DNA from: Lacticaseibacillus rhamnosus | GTDB taxonomy: Bacteria > Bacillota > Bacilli > Lactobacillales > Lactobacillaceae | Length of the DNA stretch: 64,000 nt | Direction: 5' to 3' | NCBI RefSeq assembly: GCF_900636965.1 | Contig: NZ_LR134331.1 | Span: forward strand, 2,542,001-2,606,000 | In this document: positions 35,441 through 45,146 of the stretch, piece by piece | How positions within the stretch are numbered: position 1 is the first letter of the stretch | How the letters are laid out: the number at the start of each line of letters is the position of its first letter | Position numbers and translations under genes: made by a program | The notes under the pieces: model-generated | Databases searched by the model: none | What the model was told of the DNA's origin: nothing | The model's input: only the letters and a program-made list of their open reading frames with translations

Positions 35441-38400
35441 TTAGGCGGCAGGCTTTTTTCCCGGCTGCGGATTCACAACCGCCAGCAATCCCTTCATGAA
35501 AGCAGTTAGTTGCCCTAGCCACTCGTCTTCTTTCATGGTTGCTGGCACAGCGAGCGTTACCGTCAGCTTTCCATCGGCAATTGCTACTTGTGCTTTCAAA
35601 GTCGTAGCCGCCAACGCCTTGAAGATCGGTTCGCCTTGTGCTTTAGCAGTCGCTTGCGGGGTTAACACCACCGTCATTTTCTGGTCGTTTTTCTGGACGT
35701 GATCCACCCAAGCCAAATCAGCGAAACGTTTCAGATGTGCGATTGCCAAAAGATTCGTCACCGGCTGTGGATAATCGCCGAATCGATCAATCAAATCTTC
35801 ACTAATCTCGGTTTCGGCTTCATCACTGTCTGCTTCACGAATCCGTTTGTACAGTTCAATTTTCTGGCGCGAGTCGGCAACATAATCCGTTGGCAGGTAT
35901 GCTTCCAGACCCAAGTCGATTTCCGCATCGGTTTTTTGAACGGTTTTAAGTCCGCGGCGTTTGTTAACCGCCTCTTGTAACATCTGCGTGTACAAGTCAT
36001 ACCCAACCGAATCAATAAATCCATGCTGTTGTTTGCCTAACAAGTTCCCCGCACCGCGAATCGACAAATCACGCATCGCAATCTTAAAGCCGCTACCTAA
36101 TTCCGTGAAATCCTTAATCGCCTGCAGCCGTTTTTCGGCCACTTCATTAAGTACCTTCATCGGTTGATACATGAAATAAGCGTAAGCAACACGGCTGGAA
36201 CGCCCGATACGTCCGCGTAACTGATACAACTGGGACAATCCATAATGATCCGCATTTTCAATAATCAGCGTATTGGCGTTCGGCATATCGACCCCGGTTT
36301 CAATAATGGTCGTGGTCACTAATACGTCATACGCGCCATGCAGAAAATCATAGATGACATTTTCCAGCTGGGTTTCCGTCATCTGACCGTGGGCATACCC
36401 GATGCTAGCGTCAGGCACTAGCTCTTCCAATTGACTCACGGTTCGCTCCATATCCTCCACCCGATTATGCAGGTAAAAGACTTGACCACCGCGTTCCATT
36501 TCGCGTTCGATGGCTTCCCGAATGACCCCGGGGTTTTGCTCCATCACAAAGGTCTGAATCGGATAGCGATTTGTCGGTGGCGTCTCAATGACACTTAAGT
36601 CCCGCACGCCAAGCATCGACATGTTTAGCGTACGTGGAATTGGCGTTGCCGTCAGCGTTAACACATCCACATTGCTTTTCAGTTGCTTAATCCGTTCCTT
36701 GTGCTTCACCCCAAAACGCTGCTCTTCATCAATCACCAACAAACCGAGGTCACGAAATGCCACATCTTTAGAAAGCAGTCGATGGGTGCCGACAACAATG
36801 TCAATCGTGCCGTTTTTGAGTCCTTTAATCGTCATTTTATTTTGATGCGGTGTCTGGAAGCGCGATAACAAGCCGATTTTAACCGGAAAATCGGCAAATC
36901 GATCCTTCATGGTGTCAAAATGTTGCTGCGCCAAGATGGTAGTCGGTACTAAAATTGCGACCTGCTTACCATAGTCAACTGCTTTAAATGCTGCCCGTAA
37001 CGCGACTTCGGTTTTGCCAAAGCCCACATCCCCGACAAGCAAGCGATCCATGGGTTTGGGTTTCTCCATATCCCGCTTAATTTCTTTTGCCGATCGCAGT
37101 TGATCAGGCGTCTCGGGATAAGGAAACTCATCTTCAAATTTTTGCTGCAGATCATCATCCGGCCCGAAAGCATAACCTTTTTCCGCTTCCCGTTTTGCGT
37201 ACAAGTCAATCAGCTCGTCGGCAATGTCTTCGATTCGAGCCGCCACTTTGCGTTTGGTCTTTTGCCACTCGGTACCGCCAAGCTTATTGACGTTAGGCGT
37301 TTTGCCATCTGCAGAAACATATTTCTGAACCAGATTTAATTGGTCAACCGGAATAAACAGTTTGTCATTGTTGCGATAAACGATGGTGATGTAATCGCGA
37401 TGGACACCGTCAACTTCAAGCGTCTCCATGCCGGTATATTGCCCAATCCCGTGGTTGACATGAACAACATAATCGCCAGGCTTTAATTCATTATAGCTGC
37501 GGAGGCGTTCCGTATTTGCCAACGTCTGATGGCGAGCCCGCCGCCGCTGCCGAGCATTGAACAGCTCGTGTTCTGTCACCACTACCAGCTTCAAATCCGG
37601 CAATTCAAAGCCGTTCTTCAGACTGCCATCGGTTAACTGAACTTTTCCTGAAAGCAGCTGATTAGGTTCGGTCACCACATTACTAATCTCAAAATCATGT
37701 AAAGTAGCACTCAGCTTATCCAAACGGTTCTTATCGGAAACCAGGAAAACCACGGTCTGCTTTTGTTTCACCCACCGATCCGTTTCGGTTTTGAGCAATG
37801 GCATCTGACTAAAGAATTGTTGAACATTGCGACTCGGCACGTTAGTCAAGCTATCCAACCGCAACTGACCCATTCCTTTTTGGAAAAGGCTCAAGTAAAG
37901 CCGCGGATGCCGATCACGCTGATTAAGCGCTTGGATCGTAGGATTAGGTGTTTTAGGCAACAAACGGCCTTCCTCTTGCAGCTGTGAATACCATTCAGCC
38001 GTATCCTGCACCAAATTCGTATCACTATCCAACAGGCGACTGTAATCATCAAACGCTACCAGCGCATCACCGGCAAGATAATCAGTAATGCGGTGATGTT
38101 CCGGATACAGCTCCGGCGCATACAATGCCAGGTTTTCTGGCCGTTCTAATGCTTGTAACTGCTGGCTGGTCGTCAACAAGCCATCGGTAATCGCTTGCTT
38201 TGCCGCTGCATCCTTGACTTTCGCTTTGTAAGCTGTTGCCTGCTTACCGATTCGCGCACCGGCATCGGTCAGCACCTGATCGGAAGCGATCATGTCAGTA
38301 GCCGGTGCAATGACAATCTGATCAAGCTTTTTCAAACTGCGCTGGGTAGCAATGTCGAAGCTGCGAATCGAGTCGATTTCCGTATCAAACAACTCAATGC

Positions 38401-38968
38401 GAATCGGATCATCCTGATTTAATGGATAAATATCGATAATCCCACCGCGAATGGCAAATTGGCCGGGCGCACTCACTAATGAATCACGCCGATAACCCAT
38501 CGCCACAAGCTGCTTGGCGACCGTTTGCGGATCAAGCTCTGAATCCATATCAACAACCAACTCACTTGCCGCCCATGCAGCCGGTGCGGGTAAAATTCGC
38601 TTATATCCTGCCAGGCTGGTAACAATAATGCCCGGTTGGCCGCTTTGAATAAAGGTCAGTGCGTTGATCCGGTCGTTGCGGGTTTCCGGTGAACTGACCG
38701 CCACTTCAGCCGCCAATACATCTTCAACCGGAAAATCATAAACAAGCGCATCGCCTAATAAACTACTCAAATCTGCTGCCAACTCGTCTGCATGAAACCG
38801 ATTATTTTCGACAATCAGCAGCTGCTTTTTTTGCTGCTGCAAGAGTGCGCCAAAAAAGACCGTCTTGGCCGAACCTGATAGTCCTGTCACCAAATGGCGG
38901 CCTGTCTCGAGCTTAGGCCATAATGCCGACAGTTCCGGATCTGCCTGCACCATGTCGATTAAATTCAT
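35441..38968 (-). CDS. mfd: Transcription-repair coupling factor
   Basis: 1175 residues from ATG 38968, behind AGGTGGAG; the frame is open to 38998. It removes stalled RNA polymerase from lesions and recruits UvrA. Parts in order are a UvrB-like N-terminal module (the TGLSGSAKTVFF loop is degenerate), a CarD-like polymerase-interaction domain at about 500-560 (LKPGDYVVHVNHGIGQYTG), and a RecG-like translocase. The translocase has Walker A GDVGFGKTEVAL, the DEEQ box VIDEEQRFGVKHKE, TATPIPRTL and QLRGRIGRS. A C-terminal TRCF domain ends the protein. It is 45 bp downstream of pth and likely in one operon. Confidence 0.97.
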   Translation of the reverse strand: MNLIDMVQADPELSALWPKLETGRHLVTGLSGSAKTVFFGALLQQQKKQLLIVENNRFHADELAADLSSLLGDALVYDFPVEDVLAAEVAVSSPETRNDRINALTFIQSGQPGIIVTSLAGYKRILPAPAAWAASELVVDMDSELDPQTVAKQLVAMGYRRDSLVSAPGQFAIRGGIIDIYPLNQDDPIRIELFDTEIDSIRSFDIATQRSLKKLDQIVIAPATDMIASDQVLTDAGARIGKQATAYKAKVKDAAAKQAITDGLLTTSQQLQALERPENLALYAPELYPEHHRITDYLAGDALVAFDDYSRLLDSDTNLVQDTAEWYSQLQEEGRLLPKTPNPTIQALNQRDRHPRLYLSLFQKGMGQLRLDSLTNVPSRNVQQFFSQMPLLKTETDRWVKQKQTVVFLVSDKNRLDKLSATLHDFEISNVVTEPNQLLSGKVQLTDGSLKNGFELPDLKLVVVTEHELFNARQRRRARHQTLANTERLRSYNELKPGDYVVHVNHGIGQYTGMETLEVDGVHRDYITIVYRNNDKLFIPVDQLNLVQKYVSADGKTPNVNKLGGTEWQKTKRKVAARIEDIADELIDLYAKREAEKGYAFGPDDDLQQKFEDEFPYPETPDQLRSAKEIKRDMEKPKPMDRLLVGDVGFGKTEVALRAAFKAVDYGKQVAILVPTTILAQQHFDTMKDRFADFPVKIGLLSRFQTPHQNKMTIKGLKNGTIDIVVGTHRLLSKDVAFRDLGLLVIDEEQRFGVKHKERIKQLKSNVDVLTLTATPIPRTLNMSMLGVRDLSVIETPPTNRYPIQTFVMEQNPGVIREAIEREMERGGQVFYLHNRVEDMERTVSQLEELVPDASIGYAHGQMTETQLENVIYDFLHGAYDVLVTTTIIETGVDMPNANTLIIENADHYGLSQLYQLRGRIGRSSRVAYAYFMYQPMKVLNEVAEKRLQAIKDFTELGSGFKIAMRDLSIRGAGNLLGKQQHGFIDSVGYDLYTQMLQEAVNKRRGLKTVQKTDAEIDLGLEAYLPTDYVADSRQKIELYKRIREADSDEAETEISEDLIDRFGDYPQPVTNLLAIAHLKRFADLAWVDHVQKNDQKMTVVLTPQATAKAQGEPIFKALAATTLKAQVAIADGKLTVTLAVPATMKEDEWLGQLTAFMKGLLAVVNPQPGKKPAA

Positions 38969-39043
38969 CGCTCCACCTGCTTCTTTCATATTCTTCAAGT
39001 TTACCCATTACCCCAAGCTTCATCAGCCAGCGAGGGGCAAGTT

Positions 39044-39601
39044 TTAATTAAACTTATTCATCAACTGGGCAAATGGCATGCCGTTTAGCCAATCTTCCAA
39101 TGCATCATCCGCTTTAGTGATAGCAGCATCAATCACTGGTTGATCGGTTTTGGCAAATGGGGTCAACACCCAGTCCACAACTCGCTGCCGCTGCGGGTGC
39201 TGAATGCCGATCTTTAACCGATAGAATTCGTCACTTCCCGTAGCGCTGATAATGTCCTTGATACCGTTGTGACCGCCGGCTGATCCTCGCTGGCGCAATC
39301 GTAACTTGCCCAATGTCAGATCCATATCATCGTGTACCACTAGAATTTCGTCTAACCTAATCTGGTAATACATCATTAACTGCCGCACTGCGCGTCCCGA
39401 CGCGTTCATATAGGTCTGTGGTTTAACCAGGAAAACTTTTTCATCATGAACACGTGTCGTTGCTGTGGCAGCATCGAATTCAAGCTTGTTAAGGGTGAGC
39501 CCCATTCGCTGTGCCAAGCCATCAACCACCATGAATCCCATATTGTGCTTCGTGCCTGCATATTGACGTCCGGGATTTCCCAGACCCACAATCATTTTCA
39601 T
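39044..39601 (-). CDS. pth: Peptidyl-tRNA hydrolase
   Basis: 185 residues. It frees tRNA from prematurely released peptidyl-tRNA. Motifs are MKMIVGLGNPGRQYAGTKHN with Asn9 and catalytic His19, VVHDDMDLTLGKLRLRQRGSAGGHNGIKDI, and FYRLKIGIQHP. It is first in the pth-mfd order, as spoVC-mfd in Bacillus, and has a long structured leader. Ribosome site GAGGAGA lies just upstream of ATG 39601. Confidence 0.97.
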   Translation of the reverse strand: MKMIVGLGNPGRQYAGTKHNMGFMVVDGLAQRMGLTLNKLEFDAATATTRVHDEKVFLVKPQTYMNASGRAVRQLMMYYQIRLDEILVVHDDMDLTLGKLRLRQRGSAGGHNGIKDIISATGSDEFYRLKIGIQHPQRQRVVDWVLTPFAKTDQPVIDAAITKADDALEDWLNGMPFAQLMNKFN

Positions 39602-39681
39602 ATTATCTCCTCATCGTATCGAGCTTAAATTCATGCAATCCTGCTTGGTTTACCGGTGATGCTGACACTTAACCAAGCCAA

Positions 39682-39740
39682 GCGAAGAACACCAAACGCC
39701 TAACCCAGATAAAGAAGTTAGCTGCTTGGTGTTGCTTCGC
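39682..39740 (-). promoter_or_regulatory. Long hairpin in the predicted pth leader
   Basis: Arms 39682-39704 and 39717-39740: GCGAAG-(G)CAACACCAA pairs with TTGGTGTT-CTTCGC, with an inner stem CTAAC/GTTAG and a 12-base loop. No T-run follows on either strand, so it does not look like a terminator. It would lie in the leader between the putative start of transcription near 39781 and pth. Function unknown. Confidence 0.65.
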
Positions 39741-39787
39741 CGAATGTTAAATGCTGCATGTCCGCGCACTGTTTTCTATTAGTAAGT

Positions 39788-39796
39788 AGTATAACA
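39788..39796 (-). promoter_or_regulatory. Extended -10 promoter of pth
   Basis: Minus strand TGTTATACT (TGn followed by TATACT at 39788-39793). No clear -35 is seen, as usual for extended -10 promoters. The predicted leader is about 180 bases. Confidence 0.5.
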
Positions 39797-39869
39797 CATG
39801 CCGGCTGACTGACTGTATGTCTCCCTTTCTGCGAACTGTTAAGTTTTGTTAATTCGTGAAAATAGATGT

Positions 39870-39883
39870 TGCAAGCGTTTACG
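39870..39883 (+). promoter_or_regulatory. cre box (CcpA site) upstream of ldh
   Basis: TGCAAGCGTTTACG matches the core TGNAANCG-N4-C of the catabolite-responsive element. It lies about 125 bases upstream of the ldh -10, a position more suited to activation than to a roadblock. Confidence 0.65.
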
Positions 39884-40005
39884 TTCCTGAAAGCCAGCTT
39901 GTCTCAGGATTCACAAGCCTTGGCATTGTAAGGCTCAGCCCCGCTTTTTAACAATGACAAAATCATGAAAAAGTCAGTCAATTTTGTTTCAGTGATTTGA
40001 TAATG

Positions 40006-40014
40006 TGTTATACT
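40006..40014 (+). promoter_or_regulatory. Promoter of ldh
   Basis: Extended -10 TGTTATACT (TATACT at 40009-40014) with a poor -35 (TTGTTT at 39984-39989, 19-base spacer). The start of transcription should be near 40021, giving a leader of about 40 bases. Confidence 0.6.
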
Positions 40015-40022
40015 CACAATGA

Positions 40023-41042
<1,020 letters not shown>

Positions 41043-41107
41043 TCTTCACCATAACTGATTTTAAACCGGCGTCAACCGTGATTTAATCAGTGAGTATCAA
41101 AGTGGAT

Positions 41108-41140
41108 CAACCCCAGAGATGAAAAACGTCTCTGGGGTTG
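41108..41140 (+). terminator. Terminator of ldh
   Basis: CAACCCCAGAG and CTCTGGGGTTG form an 11-bp stem with a short A-rich loop, followed by ATTTCGTTT. Strong stem, weak T-run. Confidence 0.75.
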
Positions 41141-41449
41141 ATTTCGTTTACGCCACCACAACCGATGCAGGTGGCGTCAACCAATACCGAAGATGGCCGA
41201 CTCAATTCCCATATCATCACCAGTCTGTGCTTTTCAAAGTCATTGGCTTGCGCTTCGTTTCATAATGTTTTTTTAAGTTTACCGTTCATTAACTGTAAGT
41301 GGTATGATACCGCAGTTCCTTCACCACCGTTCGAGAGGCGTTGCTTTTATTTCCGGCGTTGGTATCTTATAATAAGTAAAAATAACGTCATTTTTAAGGA
41401 AGTGCTTGTTACGAAACAGGAACAAACAAGAAGCAGGAGGCAGCAATCA
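41141..41449 (+). other. Leader and promoter region of the first L,D-transpeptidase
   Basis: No separate gene is seen. A perfect -10 TATAAT lies at 41368-41373, with TTTTAT at the right distance as a poor -35. The open frame that begins at 41138 runs through this region in the same frame as the transpeptidase, but it contains this promoter and lacks a ribosome site, so I treat it as non-coding. Confidence 0.5.
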
Positions 41450-42820
41450 GTGAATAAGAAAAAATGGTGGCTCCTCGCGCTCGGCGCCGTAGTCATTCTT
41501 CTAGGCGGATTCTATATCTTCCGAAGTATGCACTACCGCGATCATTTTTTGCCCAATACAGAAGTTCTGGGCGTTGATGTTTCCGATCAAACCGTTAGCG
41601 CGGCAAATAAGAAACTCATCCAACAATTTAGTGAACGCCAATATACCTTTGTTGAAGATGATAAAAAAGTCTTGAAAGTCAAAGGCAGTGCTTTGGGTAT
41701 CAGTCAAGACTTCAATCAAGGACTTACTCAAGTGCTGAATAAGCAAAATCCTTGGCAATGGACAACTTCCATTTTTGCGGGCCAAAAAGCCCATGCCGAG
41801 GAAGACCCGTCAATTAATAAGACGGCCTTAACCAAGTTTGCTCAGACGACTGCTGACAAGCTTAATCAAGGGCGTCAGGGGCCGGAAAATGCAAAACTAG
41901 TCGCGGATGGCACTAAATATAAGATTCAAAAAGAAGTCAACGGTACCCAAATCGATGCGGATAAGCTTGCAACAACGGTAACGAATGTCCTTGATAATCA
42001 TCAGCAAACCGTTAATCTGGCCGCTGCGTACAAGAAGCCGACTGTTACCGCGTCTAGTAGCAGCTTGCAAACAACCGAACGCGACATGAACAAGCTGGCA
42101 GGGACTAATGTTTCATTGCAGATTCAGACCAAAACGGTGACCGTTCCGCAAGCAACCGTGATGAGTTGGATCATAAACGATAATGGCAAGGCAACGGTTT
42201 CAAGTCAGGCCGTTACCAATTACGTTTCTGCCTTATCGCAACAGTACAGCACCATCAAAAAAACGCGTCAATTCAACTCGCAACAACAAGGAACAGTGAG
42301 TGTTCCTGCTGGCACCTATGGCTGGAGCATTAATGTTAGCGCCACAACCGCCATGATTGTTGCCAGTGTCAAAGCCGGACAGGATCTCAATAAAGAAATT
42401 GTCCACAACGGTTCCGGTTACTCAACAGACGGCGACATTGGCAACACGTACGTTGAAGTATCCAAAGAAAAACAACATGAATGGTATATTAAAGATGGTA
42501 AAGTCGTCATGGACTCCGACATTGTCACCGGTAAGCCAGGTCAAGACACCCCATCCGGCGTCTTCTATGTCTGGTCCAAACAGCGTAACGCAACGCTACG
42601 TGGAAAAAACGACGATGGCAGCGACTACGCCAGTCCTGTTTCGTACTGGATGCCAATTGATTACACCGGGGTCGGCCTCCACGATAGTCCGTGGCAGCCT
42701 AAGTACGGCGGCGACTGGTACAAGGAACACGGATCGCATGGATGTGTCAACAACCCGCCAGACTTCATGGCAAAGTTGTATGCCGCAGTTGACGAAGGCA
42801 CGCCTGTGATCGTGTATTAA
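41450..42820 (+). CDS. L,D-transpeptidase with peptidoglycan-binding-like region (YkuD family)
   Basis: 456 residues from GTG 41450, nine bases after AGGAGG. The basic head NKKKWW is followed by one membrane anchor (about 6-24), then an extracellular region of about 290 residues. That region has two halves resembling the PG-binding_4 repeats found before YkuD domains. A C-terminal YkuD domain has the catalytic motif HGSHGCVNNP near residue 430. YkuD enzymes cut the D-Ala from donor stems and form L,D cross-links or attach proteins. It is followed by its own terminator. The acceptor in this organism (L-Lys with a D-Asx bridge in the L. casei group) is inferred, not seen. Confidence 0.9.
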   Translation: MNKKKWWLLALGAVVILLGGFYIFRSMHYRDHFLPNTEVLGVDVSDQTVSAANKKLIQQFSERQYTFVEDDKKVLKVKGSALGISQDFNQGLTQVLNKQNPWQWTTSIFAGQKAHAEEDPSINKTALTKFAQTTADKLNQGRQGPENAKLVADGTKYKIQKEVNGTQIDADKLATTVTNVLDNHQQTVNLAAAYKKPTVTASSSSLQTTERDMNKLAGTNVSLQIQTKTVTVPQATVMSWIINDNGKATVSSQAVTNYVSALSQQYSTIKKTRQFNSQQQGTVSVPAGTYGWSINVSATTAMIVASVKAGQDLNKEIVHNGSGYSTDGDIGNTYVEVSKEKQHEWYIKDGKVVMDSDIVTGKPGQDTPSGVFYVWSKQRNATLRGKNDDGSDYASPVSYWMPIDYTGVGLHDSPWQPKYGGDWYKEHGSHGCVNNPPDFMAKLYAAVDEGTPVIVY

Positions 42821-42854
42821 GACGTACCTGATAAAATGAAGGTACAAGAAATGG

Positions 42855-42891
42855 CTTGATTCCAAACTACTACGGAATCAAGTCTTTTTTT
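42855..42891 (+). terminator. Terminator of the first L,D-transpeptidase
   Basis: CTTGATTCC and GGAATCAAG, nine-bp stem, followed by TCTTTTTTT. Confidence 0.9.
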
Positions 42892-42948
42892 GGCCATGAT
42901 TGGACGTACATGTTTATCCAATCAGAATTACAGCTGTCACCTCGAAGA

Positions 42949-43485
42949 CTAGCGGTGCTCTGAGTCGTTTCCCTTTGGCTCGTCTGTCTGTAAATATGCT
43001 TTTAACGTCTTGATCTGCGCCTCATACTCGGCAATGCCAACCGAAAAAGAAAGATGCTGGGTTTTAGTCATGTTTGGCCATTCTTTTAGCCGCAACTGTA
43101 ATTTGTCAATTTGCATTCCTAACCACCCAATTTGCTGTTGAATCATCGCTTGTAAGGCTGTATCCGATTCGTATTCACCAAAGTAGAGTCGCATCAAGAA
43201 ATCTGAATGACGGGTATCCGGAACAACTGACGCATCAAGCGAGTCTTCAAAAACCTTTTTACCTTCTTCAGTAATGGCATATTGATTTTTATTTGGTCGC
43301 CCACTTTGGACGACCATTTTTTTGGAAACAAGGCCATTCTTCTCTAGACGTCGCAAGGTTGGATAAATCATACCAAAAGAAGCGTCATAAAAATGACTGA
43401 AAATATTTTTAAAGACTTCGTTCAATTCGTACCCTGTTCTCGAATGTTTATATAGCAAGCCAAGGATAATCTGCTCATTATTCAT
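42949..43485 (-). CDS. PadR-family transcriptional regulator
   Basis: 178 residues. The winged helix N-terminal domain (NEQIILGLLYKHSRTGYEL ... ASFGMIYPTLRRLEKNGLV ... RPNKNQYAITEEGKKVF) is typical PadR. It is followed by a helical C-terminal dimerisation domain of the Vir_act_alpha_C type (about 95-170), placing it in the longer PadR subgroup. It is transcribed divergently from the YhgE-type gene, with palindromes in between. It probably represses the adjacent transport/reductase genes, and itself, until a phenolic, drug-like or envelope signal is bound. Ribosome site GGAGG lies before ATG 43485. Confidence 0.92.
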   Translation of the reverse strand: MNNEQIILGLLYKHSRTGYELNEVFKNIFSHFYDASFGMIYPTLRRLEKNGLVSKKMVVQSGRPNKNQYAITEEGKKVFEDSLDASVVPDTRHSDFLMRLYFGEYESDTALQAMIQQQIGWLGMQIDKLQLRLKEWPNMTKTQHLSFSVGIAEYEAQIKTLKAYLQTDEPKGNDSEHR

Positions 43486-43521
43486 GCTAAAACCTCCAAT
43501 GATGTTGTCTATATCTTACCA

Positions 43522-43535
43522 CGTTAATATTAACG
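43522..43535. promoter_or_regulatory. Palindromic operator 1 (PadR)
   Basis: CGTTAATATTAACG, a perfect 14-bp palindrome just upstream of padR. Related sequences occur at 43572-43594 and 43597-43610. Confidence 0.7.
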
Positions 43536-43551
43536 GAAACAATATTAATTC

Positions 43552-43580
43552 TTGACATATAAATGAGGGCGCGTTAATAT
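43552..43580 (+). promoter_or_regulatory. Sigma-A promoter of the YhgE-type gene
   Basis: TTGACA (43552-43557), 17-base spacer, TAATAT (43575-43580). The -10 lies inside a CGTTAATAT half-site, so a bound repressor would block the polymerase. Confidence 0.8.
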
Positions 43581-43596
43581 CCTTTTATATTAATCC

Positions 43597-43610
43597 CGTT
43601 AATATAAACG
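43597..43610. promoter_or_regulatory. Palindromic operator 2 (PadR)
   Basis: CGTTAATATAAACG, one base different from operator 1, just after the predicted start of transcription. Another half-site pair, GTTAATAT and ATATTAAT, lies at 43573-43594. Confidence 0.65.
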
Positions 43611-43631
43611 AAAAAAATATGGAGGCGCAAC

Positions 43632-45083
43632 ATGATTAAATCAGAATGGTTATCTGTCTTAAAACGACCAATGGTGATCGTTGTTCTTTTCTTCATTACT
43701 CTTATTCCGGCAATCTATTCAGGTGTCTATCTCTCTTCAATGTGGAACACCTACGAGCACACGAAGGATTTACCTGCCGCAATTGTCAATAACGACACTG
43801 GTATAACCGACAACGGTCAAGCGGTTAACGCCGGAAAAGATCTTGTCAAAGGGGTGCTCAAGTCAGATTCAATGCATTATCACGTCACTTCAAAACAAGA
43901 AGCTGACCGCGGTTTGAAAAATGGCGACTATTATCTTGTCATTGAAATTCCAAATCATTTTTCAAAAGACTCCCGATCACTTTTAACGCAACATCCCACG
44001 GCCATGAATATCACGTACAAAGTGAATCCAGGAACAGATTTCTTTGCCTCACAAATAGCAAAGGGCACGGCCACTGCTATTCAAGCCAAGCTCAACCAAC
44101 AGATTTCCGCTATTTACTTTAAAAATCTAACGGCAGGGGTCGTTTCTGGAACCCAAGGCAACGCAAAATTACTAACTGCCATTGATGCACTTAATGCCGG
44201 CAGTCAAGCCTTATCCACTGGTCTGTCGCAACAGAAAACGGCGATCACCGCACTCAGTAACAACCTTCCGAGTACAGCCCAACCGTTGGCAACGCAGCTA
44301 ACCTCATCGAACATTGCACTATCTAACGCTGCGACCTCGCTAACAGCTGGTACGGCAAAGGTTCAAAGTGCCTTAACCCAATCACTTAAAACGCAGCCCA
44401 GACTAGCCGTCGCCTCCAAGAATATTCACTTATTATCCGCCCCTGTCACTTTAACCCGTGTTGACATTTCCCATACACCTACTAACGGCGTCGGCATGGC
44501 ACCATTCGCGATTGCAATCGGCCTTTATGTCGGCTGCATCTCGCTTAGTTTTATGTACGACATGTACTCACCAAAAACAAAACCAACCAAAGCAATTGCA
44601 TGGTGGTGGAGCAAATATAGTCTGCTGTTAGTTCTAATTGGGATTCAAGTAGGCTGTCAGGCCATCGTTGTCATGAGCCTAGGACTAAAACCGTTATCCA
44701 TTGGCAACACTTGTTTAGCAATGTTGGTCACGGCTATCACCTTCATAACCTGTGTTTTTGGCCTAAATACCATTCTTGGTGCTTTCGGCAAATACCTGGT
44801 CACCATTTTATTGATTCTTCAACTAGGTGCTTCGACCGGCGTCTATCCGTTGGAAACAGCCAATGTTTTCACCCGTATCTCTAGCCCATTCTTGCCCATG
44901 ACCTATGGCATCCACGCCATGCGCGAAGCAATTTCAATAGGCGGTCAAATGACCCACGACTTGGTTGTCATGTTAGTAGTCACCCTTGTCATCAATGGTT
45001 TAGTCATTGTCAAACTTGAGTTGGATCGTAAACACGAAAAGTTTAGCGATCTTGTTGATGATGTCGTGTCATCCATCAACTAG
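43632..45083 (+). CDS. YhgE/Pip-type ABC-2 membrane protein, short form
   Basis: 483 residues. The N-terminal membrane segment (about 14-33, VIVVLFFITLIPAIYSGVYL) is followed by the signature LPAAIVNNDTGITDNGQAVNAGKDLV, diagnostic of YhgE/Pip N-terminal domains. A helical external region (about 150-270, Ala, Ser, Thr and Leu rich) follows, then five membrane segments in the C-terminal ABC-2 region. Typical family members have 700-900 residues because of a longer coiled stalk, so this is a reduced form. Family roles include phage infection (Lactococcus Pip), export and secretion-linked transport; none can be assigned here. Ribosome site GGAGG before ATG 43632. PadR control is likely. Confidence 0.85.
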   Translation: MIKSEWLSVLKRPMVIVVLFFITLIPAIYSGVYLSSMWNTYEHTKDLPAAIVNNDTGITDNGQAVNAGKDLVKGVLKSDSMHYHVTSKQEADRGLKNGDYYLVIEIPNHFSKDSRSLLTQHPTAMNITYKVNPGTDFFASQIAKGTATAIQAKLNQQISAIYFKNLTAGVVSGTQGNAKLLTAIDALNAGSQALSTGLSQQKTAITALSNNLPSTAQPLATQLTSSNIALSNAATSLTAGTAKVQSALTQSLKTQPRLAVASKNIHLLSAPVTLTRVDISHTPTNGVGMAPFAIAIGLYVGCISLSFMYDMYSPKTKPTKAIAWWWSKYSLLLVLIGIQVGCQAIVVMSLGLKPLSIGNTCLAMLVTAITFITCVFGLNTILGAFGKYLVTILLILQLGASTGVYPLETANVFTRISSPFLPMTYGIHAMREAISIGGQMTHDLVVMLVVTLVINGLVIVKLELDRKHEKFSDLVDDVVSSIN

Positions 45084-45146
45084 TCTCGCTGGCAATCAGC
45101 AAAAAAGCAGATCGCATGTCATCATCCAGGAGGCGTCACAAGGAAT

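Noticed and set aside
41138-41449. N-terminal extension of the first L,D-transpeptidase
   Set aside because: It contains a -10 box, Cys and Phe rich junk and no ribosome site. GTG 41450 has AGGAGG at the right distance and begins just before the membrane anchor.
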